Positions 5,511 through 5,964 of a DNA stretch of 5,964 nucleotides are shown one piece after another; the first letter of the stretch is position 1; each line of letters begins with the position of its first letter. Location: assembly GCA_002392275.1 (NCBI GenBank), contig DGGQ01000176.1:1-5964 (forward strand), in the 5' to 3' direction. The notes beneath the pieces were generated by a model. It saw only the letters and a list, made by a program, of their open reading frames with translations, was not told the DNA's origin and did not search any database. Source of the DNA: Treponema sp. UBA3870 (GTDB taxonomy: Bacteria > Spirochaetota > Spirochaetia > Treponematales > Treponemataceae). A program made the translations under genes and the position numbers.

Positions 5511-5964
5511 TTACTGCTCGAATCCGCTAACGTTTACACCAGTTCCATCAACTGTGATTGTTGGTGTTGTGACTGTAACATCTGGAACTGTAACTTCTGG
5601 AACTGTAACCTCAGGTGCAGAAATGTTTGAACCGCTGTCAACCATCTTCATAACAACCTGATAGTCGGCCTGCTTCCACTGTGGATCGATGTCCAGTGTG
5701 AGGTCAGTGTTGAGGCTAAGACCCTTTGTGAACTTGTAAATGCGAAGTGTCTTCTTGCAAGAGAATGTAAGAGAAACTCCATCAAGTCCAGCATCCCATT
5801 TGAAACCGTCATCAGTGTTCTTCTCTGTGAACTTGTAGATTGTCTTTCCGGTCTTTGCATTTGAAAGTGTTACCGCAAAGTTTCCATCTGTGTCGGCTCC
5901 AAGAGTCCAGTTAGCGTTCCAGTTTGGATCCAACCAAGTTCCCTCAATCTGTGCGCCTGCAGCG
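5511..5964 (-). CDS. Unknown treponeme-type protein with repetitive Val/Thr/Pro tail, 5' end outside window
   Basis: The last 150 residues are visible; the start lies beyond the right edge, and the frame is open to the edge (GAQIEGTWLDPNWNANWTLG). Fragment residues 1-105 look like a small beta-rich domain with Trp, Thr and Asn repeats (WNANW, KTIYKFTEKN, LRIYKFTKGLSLNTDLTLDI). I associate this pattern with unnamed, probably exported treponeme proteins, but I know no function. The tail is low complexity: PEVTV, PEVTV, PDVTV, then TITV and VNV, ending SGFEQ, as in an extended or beta-stacked segment. Codon use is more biased than in its neighbours (Lys AAG 10 to AAA 1, mostly TTC for Phe), which suggests high expression. 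A strong terminator follows. A TTG at 5933 is only an internal codon of the longer frame. Confidence 0.8.
   Translation of the reverse strand, partial: AAGAQIEGTWLDPNWNANWTLGADTDGNFAVTLSNAKTGKTIYKFTEKNTDDGFKWDAGLDGVSLTFSCKKTLRIYKFTKGLSLNTDLTLDIDPQWKQADYQVVMKMVDSGSNISAPEVTVPEVTVPDVTVTTPTITVDGTGVNVSGFEQ
5572..5616. repeat. Three 15-bp direct repeats within the 5511-5964 gene
   Basis: Units ACTGTAACATCTGGA (5572-5586), ACTGTAACTTCTGGA (5587-5601) and a degenerate ACTGTAACCTCAGGT (5602-5616) lie head to tail. Each keeps the reading frame and encodes one Val-Pro-Glu/Asp-Val-Thr unit, so copy number can change without breaking the protein. Confidence 0.75.

Noticed and set aside
1..5964. tRNA, rRNA, CRISPR array, insertion sequence or prophage signature
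   Set aside because: I saw no cloverleaf, rRNA block, regularly spaced repeats, transposase or terminal repeats. Nearly all the sequence is accounted for by the six minus-strand genes and short gaps.

Overview
The window reads as a piece of a Treponema-type spirochete chromosome, most likely a gut or rumen species. The evidence is the combination of an extracytoplasmic-sensor class III adenylate cyclase, an OmpA-like protein whose usual peptidoglycan-binding Asp is missing, a WNANW-type protein of a kind I associate with treponemes, and a plant-sugar glycoside hydrolase. The genus call is inferred from protein resemblance, not from a marker gene.

All five complete or partial genes with a recognisable product, plus one partial unknown (six in total), lie on the minus strand, so the window is read right to left. 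At the right edge is the 3' part of a small unknown protein with a repetitive Val/Pro/Thr tail (5511-5964), closed by a strong intrinsic terminator (5440-5472). After about 170 bp of AT-rich DNA with inverted repeats comes a cytoplasmic GH27 hydrolase, alpha-galactosidase-like (3930-5255). Next is a membrane adenylate cyclase with periplasmic sensor, HAMP, coiled coil and class III catalytic domain (2234-3832). It is followed by an OmpA-family outer-membrane protein with an unusual acidic insertion (985-2151). Last is a two-gene unit: a stand-alone FHA domain protein (559-903) and, 20 bp downstream, a PPP-like metallophosphoesterase that runs off the left edge (1-538).

Each of the four 81-255 bp intergenic gaps has a plausible sigma70-type promoter, so the genes are probably mostly separate transcription units, apart from the FHA-phosphoesterase pair. 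I found no intrinsic terminator between the GH27, cyclase, OmpA and FHA genes, so some read-through is possible. The best regulatory structure is upstream of the FHA gene: a near-consensus promoter (TTGAAA, 17 bp, TATAAT) whose predicted start point is only about 2 nt before the ATG, with its -35 box inside a perfect 13-bp tandem repeat of dyad-symmetric units. The promoters of the FHA gene and the cyclase share a 10-bp block around the -10 element.

Functionally the window is rich in signalling and envelope genes: cAMP production from an external cue, a phosphothreonine reader paired with a phosphatase, and an envelope anchor protein. A direct link between them is inference only. The plus strand has several long open frames, but all lie opposite the real genes and look like shadows.
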